Positions 1-6,149 of a DNA stretch of 6,376 nucleotides are shown here, in pieces. The stretch covers positions 1 through 6,376 of the forward strand of contig CAIVXP010000068.1 of the NCBI GenBank assembly GCA_903909905.1. Direction: 5' to 3'. Every line of letters starts with the position of its first letter. Within the stretch, counting starts at the first letter, position 1. Source of the stretch: Akkermansiaceae bacterium. Its GTDB lineage: Bacteria > Verrucomicrobiota > Verrucomicrobiia > Verrucomicrobiales > Akkermansiaceae. Under the pieces are notes generated by a model that was given only the letters and a program-made list of their open reading frames with translations, was not told where the DNA came from and made no database searches. A program made the translations under genes and the position numbers.

Positions 1-114
1 GAGATTGATTGCGCGACTTGCGAGGAGCTGATCAATGCCGCGACGCGCCAGTACGCCAAGCGCCAGGAAACATGGTTCCGCCGCGAGACATGGCTCACGT
101 CGGTCGAGGCTTGA
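1..114 (+). CDS. miaA: tRNA dimethylallyltransferase MiaA, C-terminal fragment
   Basis: Frame 1 is open from the window edge to a TGA at 112-114, giving 37 residues that include ATRQYAKRQETWFRR. The TRQYAKRQ.TWFR signature is the characteristic C-terminal motif of MiaA, which transfers a dimethylallyl group to N6 of adenosine 37 in tRNAs that read codons starting with U. The catalytic P-loop and prenyl-acceptor regions lie upstream, outside the window, so activity cannot be judged. The stop lies 57 bases before the GTG of the rluD-family gene in the same direction, so the two RNA-modification genes are probably one transcript. The identification rests on this short motif but the match is specific. 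Confidence 0.85.
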   Translation, partial: EIDCATCEELINAATRQYAKRQETWFRRETWLTSVEA

Positions 115-171
115 GCGCGGGCCGCTAAACTTGGTGCTTGCGGCAATCATCATGCAGGCGAAATTCACCGC

Positions 172-1086
172 GTGATCATTGAGGCCGATGCCGCCGCCGA
201 ACGACTCGACGCATTTCTTGCCAGCCGTCTGCCGGACCTCTCGCGCTCGCGCATTCAGGTGCTGATCCGCGAGCAGTACATCATCGTCAATGACGAGCCC
301 GCGAAGCCGCGCGATGCGGTGAAGCCCGGCGATCGCATTGCCATCGCGCTGCCCGAAGCTGTGCCGCTTGATGCCGCACCGCAGGACATCCCGCTCGATG
401 TTCTCTACGAAGACGACGACCTGCTCGTGCTCAACAAGGAACCGGGCATGGTCGTGCATCCCGCTCCGGGCAACCCCGATGGCACTTTGGTCAACGCCCT
501 GCTTCATCACTGCCGCGGCAAACTTTCCGGCATCGGCGGAGTCGAGCGTCCGGGCATCGTGCACCGCCTCGACAAGGACACCTCCGGCTGCCTCGTCGTT
601 GCCAAATCAGATCCCGCTCACCAATCGCTCGTCACGCAATTTTCCGAGCGCAGCACGATGGGGAAAATCTATCTCGCCGTCACTCAAGGAGTGCCCGCAC
701 CCGCCAAGGAAACGATCTTCACCCACATCGGCCGCCACCCGGTGAACCGCCAGAAAATGGCAGTGGTCAATCCGCCTGGCGGCAAGGCGGCGATCACCGA
801 TTACGAAATCCTCGGCGCCGATGCAGCGACACGCACATCCCTCGTGCTCTGCTACCTGCACACCGGCCGCACGCACCAGATCCGCGTGCACCTACACCAC
901 AAAGGCACGCCGCTGGTCGGTGATCCGATTTACGGCAAACCTAGTAGAAACTCCACGCTGCCCGAGCGCCTGATGCTTCACGCGTGGAAGCTCTCCTTCG
1001 AACATCCGCTAACCCGCGAGCGGCTCTCATTTGAAGCTCCGATCCCGCAGGAGTTTGAGGCGTGGACCAAGCCGGCAGGGCTTTGA
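172..1086 (+). CDS. rluD: RluD-family ribosomal large subunit pseudouridine synthase
   Basis: This 304-residue protein has the full RluA/RluC/RluD architecture. An S4 RNA-binding domain occupies about residues 9-60 (RLDAFLASRLPDLSRSRIQ), followed by the pseudouridine synthase fold. The catalytic motif HRLDKDTSG is at residues 131-139, with Asp134 as the expected nucleophile. TGRTHQIRVH (231-240) and GDPIYG (250-255) are further family signatures. The length is close to the usual 300-330 residues. By homology it isomerises uridines in 23S rRNA, for RluD those in helix 69, but RluC/RluA-like specificity cannot be excluded. The GTG at 172 is the only standard start in frame between the miaA stop and the S4 domain. 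Only a weak AGGCG sits upstream as a possible ribosome binding site. miaA and this gene share a frame with no other stop between them. No key residue is missing. Confidence 0.92.
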   Translation: MIIEADAAAERLDAFLASRLPDLSRSRIQVLIREQYIIVNDEPAKPRDAVKPGDRIAIALPEAVPLDAAPQDIPLDVLYEDDDLLVLNKEPGMVVHPAPGNPDGTLVNALLHHCRGKLSGIGGVERPGIVHRLDKDTSGCLVVAKSDPAHQSLVTQFSERSTMGKIYLAVTQGVPAPAKETIFTHIGRHPVNRQKMAVVNPPGGKAAITDYEILGADAATRTSLVLCYLHTGRTHQIRVHLHHKGTPLVGDPIYGKPSRNSTLPERLMLHAWKLSFEHPLTRERLSFEAPIPQEFEAWTKPAGL

Positions 1087-1133
1087 TGGCTTGTTGTTGA
1101 ATTTTGATTAGTTAGGCCATATCGAAATCTGCT

Positions 1134-1182
1134 ATAAACAAAACATCCGGGTTTTCAGGCGGAATGCCCGATTACCCGGATG
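1134..1182 (-). terminator. Rho-independent terminator of the nrdBA transcript
   Basis: Read on the - strand, about 30 bases after the nrdA stop, a perfect 9-bp inverted repeat (CATCCGGGT at 1182-1174 and ACCCGGATG at 1152-1144) encloses a 21-base loop. It is followed at once by the T-rich run TTTTGTTTA (1142-1134). A GC-rich stem plus U-tract is the standard intrinsic terminator form. The loop is longer than usual. On the + strand the stem is not followed by T residues, so it should act on nrdA transcripts only. Confidence 0.75.
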
Positions 1183-1187
1183 ATGTG

Positions 1188-1213
1188 AAGAAGGGCTCTG
1201 AAGAGCTTTCTTT
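1188..1213 (+). terminator. Possible terminator for the miaA-rluD transcript
   Basis: On the + strand, GGGCTC-TGAA-GAGCTT forms a short hairpin: four Watson-Crick pairs (1195-1198 with 1203-1206) extended by two G-U pairs and one A-U pair. The T-rich stretch TTTCTTTATT follows. It lies about 100 bases after the rluD stop and its 3' side overlaps the nrdA stop codon (1212-1214). The stem is weak and the T-tract is interrupted, so this call is tentative. Confidence 0.35.
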
Positions 1214-4200
1214 ATTGGCATGCTTCGCATGTGCCACCATTGAGCATGGCATCCAGCGAGCAGGCATTTTTTTCCTCGGCGGTGTATTCGCGCTTGGCGC
1301 CACCGGCGATGCCGCGGACTTCTTTTTTGACGTCGATGGTTGCCTTCTCGATGTTTGAGGCCTGTAGCGTGCGCAGATAGTAGGTGGTCTTGAGCCCCTT
1401 ATCCCATGTGCGACGGTACATGTGAGACAGGGTCTTGAGATCCGGCGTGGCAAGGAAGAGGTTTACCGACTGCGATTGGTCGATCCATTTCTGGCGGCGC
1501 GAAGCGGCGTCGACAATGAATTCGTGGCCGATGCCGAAGACCGTCTTGTGCTTGTGCTTGAGCGCCTCGGGGATGTCGTCGATGGCGTCGAGTTCGCCGT
1601 CGAAATACTTGAGTTGATCGAGCATTTCCTGATTCCACAAACCGGCCTTCTTGAGGTCCTTGACGAGCTCCGAGTTGAGCACGATGAAGTCGCCCGAGAG
1701 GTTGGACTTCACATAAAGGTTTTTGTAGTTCGGCTCGATGCAAGGCGTGGTGCCCATGATGTTCGAGATGGTGGCGGTCGGTGCGATAGCCAGCACGTTC
1801 GAGTTGCGCATGCCTTGGGCTTCGATTTTCGAACGCACGACCGACCAGTCCATCTTGCCACCACGCGGCACATCGATGTTGCGGCCGCGCTCGTCCTCGA
1901 GGAGGTCGAGCGTGTCCTGCGGCAGAAGACCGCGATCCCATTTCGAGCCCTTGTATGACGAGTAGGTGCCGAGCTCCTTGGCGAGATCGGATGACGCGCT
2001 ATACGCGTAATAGGCGATTGCCTCCATCATTTCATCGTTGAATTCGACCGCCGCGTCCGAGGCGAAGGCGAGCCCACGCTTGTAGAGGGCGTTCTGCAGG
2101 CCCATCACACCAAGGCCGATCGGGCGGTGGCGAGAATTCGCCGTCTTGGCCGCTTCGGTTGGGTAAAAATTGATGTCGATCACATTGTCCAATGCGCGAA
2201 TCGCGACGGTGATGGTTTCCTTGAGCATCTCGTGGTCGAGCGCGCCATCACGGGTGATGTGCGTATCGAGAACGACCGAACCGAGGTTGCAGACGGCGGT
2301 TTCGTCGGCGGAGGTATTGAGTGTGATCTCGGTGCAGAGGTTCGACGAGTGGATGACACCGCAGTGGTCTTGCGGCGAACGGACATTGCAGGGGTCCTTG
2401 AAGGTGATCCACGGATGGCCGGTTTCGAAAACCATCTTGAGCATGCCCTTCCAAAGTTCGAGTGCGGGCATTTGGCGCGACCAAATTTTCCCTTCGGAAG
2501 CGAGCGTCTCGTACTCGCAGTAGCGTTGTTCGAAAGCCTTGCCGTAAAGGTCGTGGAGGTCGGGCACTTCGTTCGAGCGGAACAGCGTCCATGTGCCGCG
2601 GTCGGCCATGCGCTTCATGAAAAGGTCGGGGATCCAGTTGGCCGTGTTCATGTCGTGGCAGCGGCGGCGCTCATCGCCGGTGTTCTTGCGCAACTCGAGG
2701 AAGTCCTCGATGTCGTTGTGCCAAGTCTCGAGGTACGCGCAGCCGGAGCCGCGGCGTTTGCCACCTTGGTTCACGGCGACGAGCTGGTCGTTGTGAAGTT
2801 TGAGGAATGGGATGATGCCTTGCGACTCGCCATTGGTGCCTTGGATGTAGCCACCGGTGCCGCGCACGGAGGTCCATGAACCACCGAGGCCGCCGGCCCA
2901 TTTCGAAAGGAATGCGTTTTCGGCAACGCCGCGGATCATGATCGACTCGATCGAGTCATCGACCTTGTAAAGGTAGCATGAGGAAAGCTGCGAGTGCAGC
3001 GTGCCGGAGTTGAAGAGCGTCGGCGTGGACGAGCAGAAACGGCGACCCTTGTAGAGATTGTAGAGGCGCACGACCCATTCGTCGCGGTTGTTTTCTTCGC
3101 GCTTGAAGAGGCCCATCGACACACGCATCCAGAAGAACTGCGGTGTTTCAAGACGGCGCGGCTTGTTGCCGGTCTTGTCGACAACGAGATAGCGGTCGTA
3201 AAGCGTCTGAATGCCGAGATAGTCAAAGTCGAGGTCGGCGGTCGGATCGAGCGCTTCGGCGAGTTTGTCGAGGTTGTAGCATTCGAGCAGCTCGGGGTTG
3301 ATGCGCTTGATGGCAACACCATGCTTGAGATAGGCCTTGAATGCAGTTTTATGGGCCTGCTTGAGCTTATCGATGCCATCGCGCGAGATCGACCAGTTGA
3401 GCACCTCCTCGTAGATAAAGGAAAGCAGGATGCGGCCGGCAAATTTCGCGAAGTCGGCGTCCTTTTCGATCAGCGACTTGGCATTGAGGATGATGGTTGC
3501 CTTAAGATCCTTTTCAGAAATTTCCGATCCGATCGAGCGGCGCAATTCGCGTTCGATTTCGATTTCGGACAGGCAGAGGTCGAGTCCGATCGAAGCGAAA
3601 GAAATGCGCTTCTTGAGTTCCATACCATCCCAGAACGACGAGCCGCCCTGCTCGTCGGAAACGGTGACCATGAACTCCTGGTTGGGATCCTCGGCGTTGG
3701 CTTCCTGCTCTTCGCGAAGGCGCGAGCGTTGGGCGCGGTAAAGGATGTAGTGTTCGGCCGCCTTGAAGTGGCCTTGGCGCATCAGTTCCTCCTGCACCAT
3801 GTCCTGCACGTCCTCGATGTGGACAAACGACTGGTCGCCGCGGCGGATCTTTTCCGTCACCGCGTGAGCGATGTCGATCGCCGGCTCGGGGTTTTCCTTG
3901 ATCGTGAGGAAGGCCTTGCGCACGGCGATTTCGATTTTCGTCTCCGACCATGGCACGACGTTGCCGTTGCGGCGGATGAGGCGCACGGGCAGCGTGCTGA
4001 CTCCCGCGTTGAGATCGACCGAGCCGTGCTTTTCAAGCGAACGGCGGAAGGCGAGCGACTTGGCGACATCGTAAGCTTCGTTCTCGAGCAGGGCCTTTTC
4101 GATGAGCAGGTAGAGATCGGATTCGGAGAGACGCAGGCGGCCGCCCTCATCGAGCGACTTGGTGAGCGAGTTGGCGACTGCGTGAGCAACATCGGAAACA

Positions 4201-4478
4201 AACTGGCGGTTCACATCCGAGAAGATCGACTTCTCGTCCTCGCTGCGCGCGATGAGCAGGTCGGCCAGCGAGTCACCGATCGCGTCGGCCACGTCCTCGA
4301 GCGAAAAATGCGACTCGGCGTTGCCGCGGGTCACGATGATGTCGGAAATCGGAGCACGCTTTTCCTTCGGAAGCACATCGCGCCACAAGTATAAGCGATC
4401 CGCGGGCGGCAATGCGAAGCGGTCGGTGATGACTTGCTTGAGAACGATGTCTTCGGTGGGATCAATGGAGCGGTACAT
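1212..4478 (-). CDS. nrdA: Class I ribonucleoside-diphosphate reductase, large (alpha, R1) subunit
   Basis: This 1088-residue protein is the catalytic subunit that reduces NDPs to dNDPs, and it is longer than E. coli NrdA (about 760). The N-terminus has a degenerate ATP-cone-like region (about residues 44-148) and then a canonical ATP-cone (about 163-252, with RRNG at 169-172, the KI pair at 181-182 and AAEHYILYRAQR near 240-251). An acidic linker leads to the R1 N-domain (about 298-370) and the alpha/beta barrel. Active-site residues, matched to E. coli, are Cys501 (SSC), Asn713, Cys715 and Glu717 (SNLCTE), Cys730 (AVCNLG), and the radical-transfer pair Tyr1033-Tyr1034 (TTYYLR). The tail ends in CEACQ, giving a shuttle-type cysteine pair at 1084 and 1087. 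The ATG at 4478 lacks a clear Shine-Dalgarno sequence. The gene follows nrdB after 103 bases on the same strand, so the two form an operon ending at the downstream terminator. The length and cone layout resemble chlamydial NrdA. Confidence 0.97.
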   Translation of the reverse strand: MYRSIDPTEDIVLKQVITDRFALPPADRLYLWRDVLPKEKRAPISDIIVTRGNAESHFSLEDVADAIGDSLADLLIARSEDEKSIFSDVNRQFVSDVAHAVANSLTKSLDEGGRLRLSESDLYLLIEKALLENEAYDVAKSLAFRRSLEKHGSVDLNAGVSTLPVRLIRRNGNVVPWSETKIEIAVRKAFLTIKENPEPAIDIAHAVTEKIRRGDQSFVHIEDVQDMVQEELMRQGHFKAAEHYILYRAQRSRLREEQEANAEDPNQEFMVTVSDEQGGSSFWDGMELKKRISFASIGLDLCLSEIEIERELRRSIGSEISEKDLKATIILNAKSLIEKDADFAKFAGRILLSFIYEEVLNWSISRDGIDKLKQAHKTAFKAYLKHGVAIKRINPELLECYNLDKLAEALDPTADLDFDYLGIQTLYDRYLVVDKTGNKPRRLETPQFFWMRVSMGLFKREENNRDEWVVRLYNLYKGRRFCSSTPTLFNSGTLHSQLSSCYLYKVDDSIESIMIRGVAENAFLSKWAGGLGGSWTSVRGTGGYIQGTNGESQGIIPFLKLHNDQLVAVNQGGKRRGSGCAYLETWHNDIEDFLELRKNTGDERRRCHDMNTANWIPDLFMKRMADRGTWTLFRSNEVPDLHDLYGKAFEQRYCEYETLASEGKIWSRQMPALELWKGMLKMVFETGHPWITFKDPCNVRSPQDHCGVIHSSNLCTEITLNTSADETAVCNLGSVVLDTHITRDGALDHEMLKETITVAIRALDNVIDINFYPTEAAKTANSRHRPIGLGVMGLQNALYKRGLAFASDAAVEFNDEMMEAIAYYAYSASSDLAKELGTYSSYKGSKWDRGLLPQDTLDLLEDERGRNIDVPRGGKMDWSVVRSKIEAQGMRNSNVLAIAPTATISNIMGTTPCIEPNYKNLYVKSNLSGDFIVLNSELVKDLKKAGLWNQEMLDQLKYFDGELDAIDDIPEALKHKHKTVFGIGHEFIVDAASRRQKWIDQSQSVNLFLATPDLKTLSHMYRRTWDKGLKTTYYLRTLQASNIEKATIDVKKEVRGIAGGAKREYTAEEKNACSLDAMLNGGTCEACQ

Positions 4479-4581
4479 GAGGCTTGATTGGTGAAATTTT
4501 GTGTTTTGGAAATTCGTGAAGGCTGAAAAAGGAACGACGCGAGGCGGGAACGAACGACGGCCGCCCCCACCCGATGGCGGG

Positions 4582-5679
4582 TCAGAGCTCGTCGTCGTCG
4601 ACAGCGGCGAGAGCCGAGGCTTTCTGGTATTCGGTGACGCGGCCTTCGAAGAAGTTGGTTTCCTTCTTGATGTCCATCATCTCGGCAAGCCAAGGGAATG
4701 GGTTGGAGACGGTGGCGTTGAGCGGCGCGAGCCCGCATGAAGCGAGACGGCGGTCGGCGATGTAGTCGATGTAGGTTTCGAAGTCGGTCGAGTTGAGTCC
4801 GAGCGCGGAAACCGGCAGGCAATCGCGGATGAATTGTTTCTCAAGCGTGATGCCGTCCTTCATCGTGTCGCGGAGGTCTTCCTTGAACTCTTCCGTCCAG
4901 ATATCGGGGTTCTCGTTGATGAGATCCATGAGCAGGTTGCGGAAGACCTCGATGTGGTTCGATTCGTCGCGCAGCGTGTAGCGGAACATCGAGCCGATGC
5001 CGGGGAACTTGTTCTGGCGATAGAGCGAAAGGATCATGCCGAAGAGGCCGTAGAACTGCGTGCCTTCCATCACCTGACCGAAGAGGAAGATGTTCTTGGC
5101 GAGCGCCTGTTTGTTTTCAGTGACGGTGAGGTCAACATCGCGGCGCAGCGCGCGCGAATTTGAAACGACGAAGTGGTTCTTCGCCTTGATGGTCGGGATG
5201 TCCTCAAACATCGCTTCGCACTCGTGCGGGTTGAGGCCGAGCGAGGAGAGCATGTACACCAGCGAATCGGCATGGATGTTTTCCTCATGCGCATGACGGC
5301 CGAGCACCAGCTTCAGTTCGGGCGCGGTCACCACTTCGCGCACCACGTGGAGGACGTTGTCGCCGACAATCCCTTCGGCAGCGGAGAAATAACCGATGCC
5401 CATTTTGATGATCCACCGTTCGACATCGCTGATCTCGTCGGAGCGCCACTGTTCGATATCCTTTTGCATGGTCACATCCTCTGGCTCCCAGTGGTTGTTC
5501 TTCATGGTTTTGTAGAGGTCGTACGCCCACTGGTATTTGAGCGGCAGAATATTGAAGAACATCGTGTCGCGGCCGTTGATCACGCTCTTGGCTGCGATGG
5601 CCTGCTCAGCCTTATCGCGATCGAGGTGAAAGCTGCGGTTTCCAAGGGTGACAGTGGTGGTTGCGGAGTTTGCTGACAT
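4582..5679 (-). CDS. nrdB: Class I ribonucleotide reductase small (beta, R2) subunit, class Ic-like with Leu at the radical site
   Basis: This 365-residue ferritin-like R2 protein generates the oxidant that starts catalysis in NrdA. It aligns over most of its length with Chlamydia trachomatis R2. Shared segments include LKYQWAYDLY, the MILS..RQNK region (215-224), LRDES, IADRRL and the NPFPW region. All six dinuclear-metal ligands are present: Glu102 (AAEG; Glu rather than the Asp of E. coli), Glu133 and His136 (HEENIH), Glu205 (VMEG), Glu239 and His242 (RDESNH). The radical-tyrosine position (E. coli Tyr122, chlamydial Phe127) is Leu140. Trp51 (KYQW), Asp238 and Tyr351 fit the radical-transfer route. 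Tyr142 and Tyr234 match chlamydial Tyr129 and Tyr222. The C-terminus ends in DDDEL and probably docks onto NrdA. An Mn/Fe cofactor is inferred by analogy only. The ATG at 5679 has no clear Shine-Dalgarno sequence. It is the first gene of the operon. Confidence 0.96.
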   Translation of the reverse strand: MSANSATTTVTLGNRSFHLDRDKAEQAIAAKSVINGRDTMFFNILPLKYQWAYDLYKTMKNNHWEPEDVTMQKDIEQWRSDEISDVERWIIKMGIGYFSAAEGIVGDNVLHVVREVVTAPELKLVLGRHAHEENIHADSLVYMLSSLGLNPHECEAMFEDIPTIKAKNHFVVSNSRALRRDVDLTVTENKQALAKNIFLFGQVMEGTQFYGLFGMILSLYRQNKFPGIGSMFRYTLRDESNHIEVFRNLLMDLINENPDIWTEEFKEDLRDTMKDGITLEKQFIRDCLPVSALGLNSTDFETYIDYIADRRLASCGLAPLNATVSNPFPWLAEMMDIKKETNFFEGRVTEYQKASALAAVDDDEL

Positions 5680-5810
5680 GGTGGTTTAAGCTTTTGATTG
5701 GGGGGTGGTGGAAAAAGGCGGTGGAGTTGAAATCAAATCGAATATTTTGCCTCGTGAAGCGTCTGAGAGCTCATTTAAAATTGGCTCTTGGGTCAATGCT
5801 ATTTTGCCCA

Positions 5811-5823
5811 TGTGGTATCCACA
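5811..5823. repeat. Short perfect dyad TGTGG-tat-CCACA
   Basis: Arms of 5 bp (5811-5815 and 5819-5823) flank a 3-base centre. The right arm is part of the first DnaA-box-like 9-mer. It could be an operator half of its own or simply part of the DnaA-box cluster. It is too short to decide. Confidence 0.3.
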
Positions 5824-5834
5824 AATTATTCACA
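5815..5834 (+). promoter_or_regulatory. Two tandem DnaA-box-like sites upstream of nrdBA
   Basis: TTATTCACA at 5826-5834 matches the DnaA-box consensus TTATNCACA at every position. GTATCCACA at 5815-5823 matches at all but the first. Both point the same way and start 11 bp apart, about one helical turn, so two DnaA molecules could bind side by side. They lie about 140-165 bases upstream of the nrdB start. E. coli nrdAB is known to carry DnaA boxes in its promoter region, which makes the placement meaningful. Binding is inferred. A 9-mer can occur by chance in AT-rich DNA. Confidence 0.45.
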
Positions 5835-5850
5835 ATACAACATATTGTGG
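5835..5850. promoter_or_regulatory. Candidate NrdR box
   Basis: ATACAACATATTGTGG fits the published NrdR-box pattern acaCwAtATaTwGtgt at 13 of 16 positions by my count, including all the strongly conserved ones. It is upstream of nrdB, where NrdR, the ATP-cone repressor of ribonucleotide reductase genes, usually binds. NrdR generally uses paired boxes. The only partner seen is a half-site, TATGTTGT at 5866-5873, which is the exact reverse complement of ACAACATA at 5837-5844. The centre spacing of about 25 bp is not the usual three turns. An overlapping perfect dyad, CACAATA-caaca-TATTGTG (5831-5849), could instead be the site of another dimeric regulator. Confidence 0.45.
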
Positions 5851-6135
5851 TTTTGAAAATGCATGTATGTTGTAAAACAGCCTTATTCCGAAGCTCTTGG
5901 AGTACGATTGGCAAGCAAGCCATCCTAGCCCTAGGGGCTGAAAAAAATTCACTCATCGGCCCAGGACTTGGAGTGTTTGGAAAATTTGAAAAAATTCTTA
6001 AACATTTCCGAAATTTCACGCCTCCAGGTCCGTTGCGATGCGGAAGTGCTTGGAATCGCTTGATTAAAAATTTTAAGCGCTACACCTGTGACCGGCAATT
6101 GCGGCTTGGCGTAAGGCGAATCGGCCTTAAAATCG

Positions 6136-6149
6136 GCTCGTGAGCGAGC
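6136..6149 (+). other. Small hairpin over the start codon of the yceD-like gene
   Basis: GCTCG-TGAG-CGAGC forms a 5-bp GC-rich stem with a 4-base loop. The GTG start (6140-6142) straddles the stem-loop junction. In mRNA this could limit translation initiation, but the stem is short and may be coincidental. Just upstream, AATCGGC occurs twice (6119-6125 and 6131-6137). Confidence 0.3.

Larger units (their letters stand above)
5680..6139. other. AT-rich divergent intergenic region between nrdB and the yceD-like gene
   Basis: This 460-base stretch separates two divergent genes and must hold promoters for both. It is strikingly AT-rich next to the genes: 5821-5880 has 16 G+C in 60 bases, against 41 in 60 for 541-600 in rluD. 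Open frames crossing it show no recognisable domain and run into the flanking genes, so I see no protein gene. It holds DnaA-box-like and NrdR-box-like sites at 5815-5850, a GC-rich hairpin with arms AGCCC/GGGCT (5927-5939) without a T-tract, and a TTAAAA-A-TTTTAA palindrome near 6063-6075. No promoter matching the sigma-70 consensus at both hexamers stood out in either direction. Confidence 0.7.

Noticed and set aside
2994..4394. 466-codon open frame on the + strand opposite nrdA
   Set aside because: It lies antisense to well-supported NrdA coding sequence, is rich in Val/Arg/Glu as expected of a complement of GC-rich codons, and shows no domain. The same applies to the + strand frame at 2127-2879.
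4484..4491. TTGATTGG shared by the nrdA and nrdB leaders (4484-4491 and 5694-5701) as a common control motif
   Set aside because: It is only 8 bases and sits at different distances from the two start codons, so chance is the simpler explanation.
4569..4582. Hairpin ACCCG-ATGG-CGGGT at the nrdB stop codon as a terminator between nrdB and nrdA
   Set aside because: On the - strand it is followed by a G-rich run with no T-tract, so it would not terminate. It could affect mRNA stability but there is no support for that.
5927..5939. Hairpin AGCCC-TAG-GGGCT with a nearby A/T run as a terminator
   Set aside because: The homopolymer run would have to be T residues 3' of the stem. It is A-rich on the + strand side and lies 5' of the stem on the - strand.
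5661..6143. 160-codon + strand frame spanning the nrdB upstream gap
   Set aside because: It starts inside the nrdB 5' end, ends inside the yceD-like start, and has no recognisable motif or coding-like composition. The gap reads as regulatory DNA.
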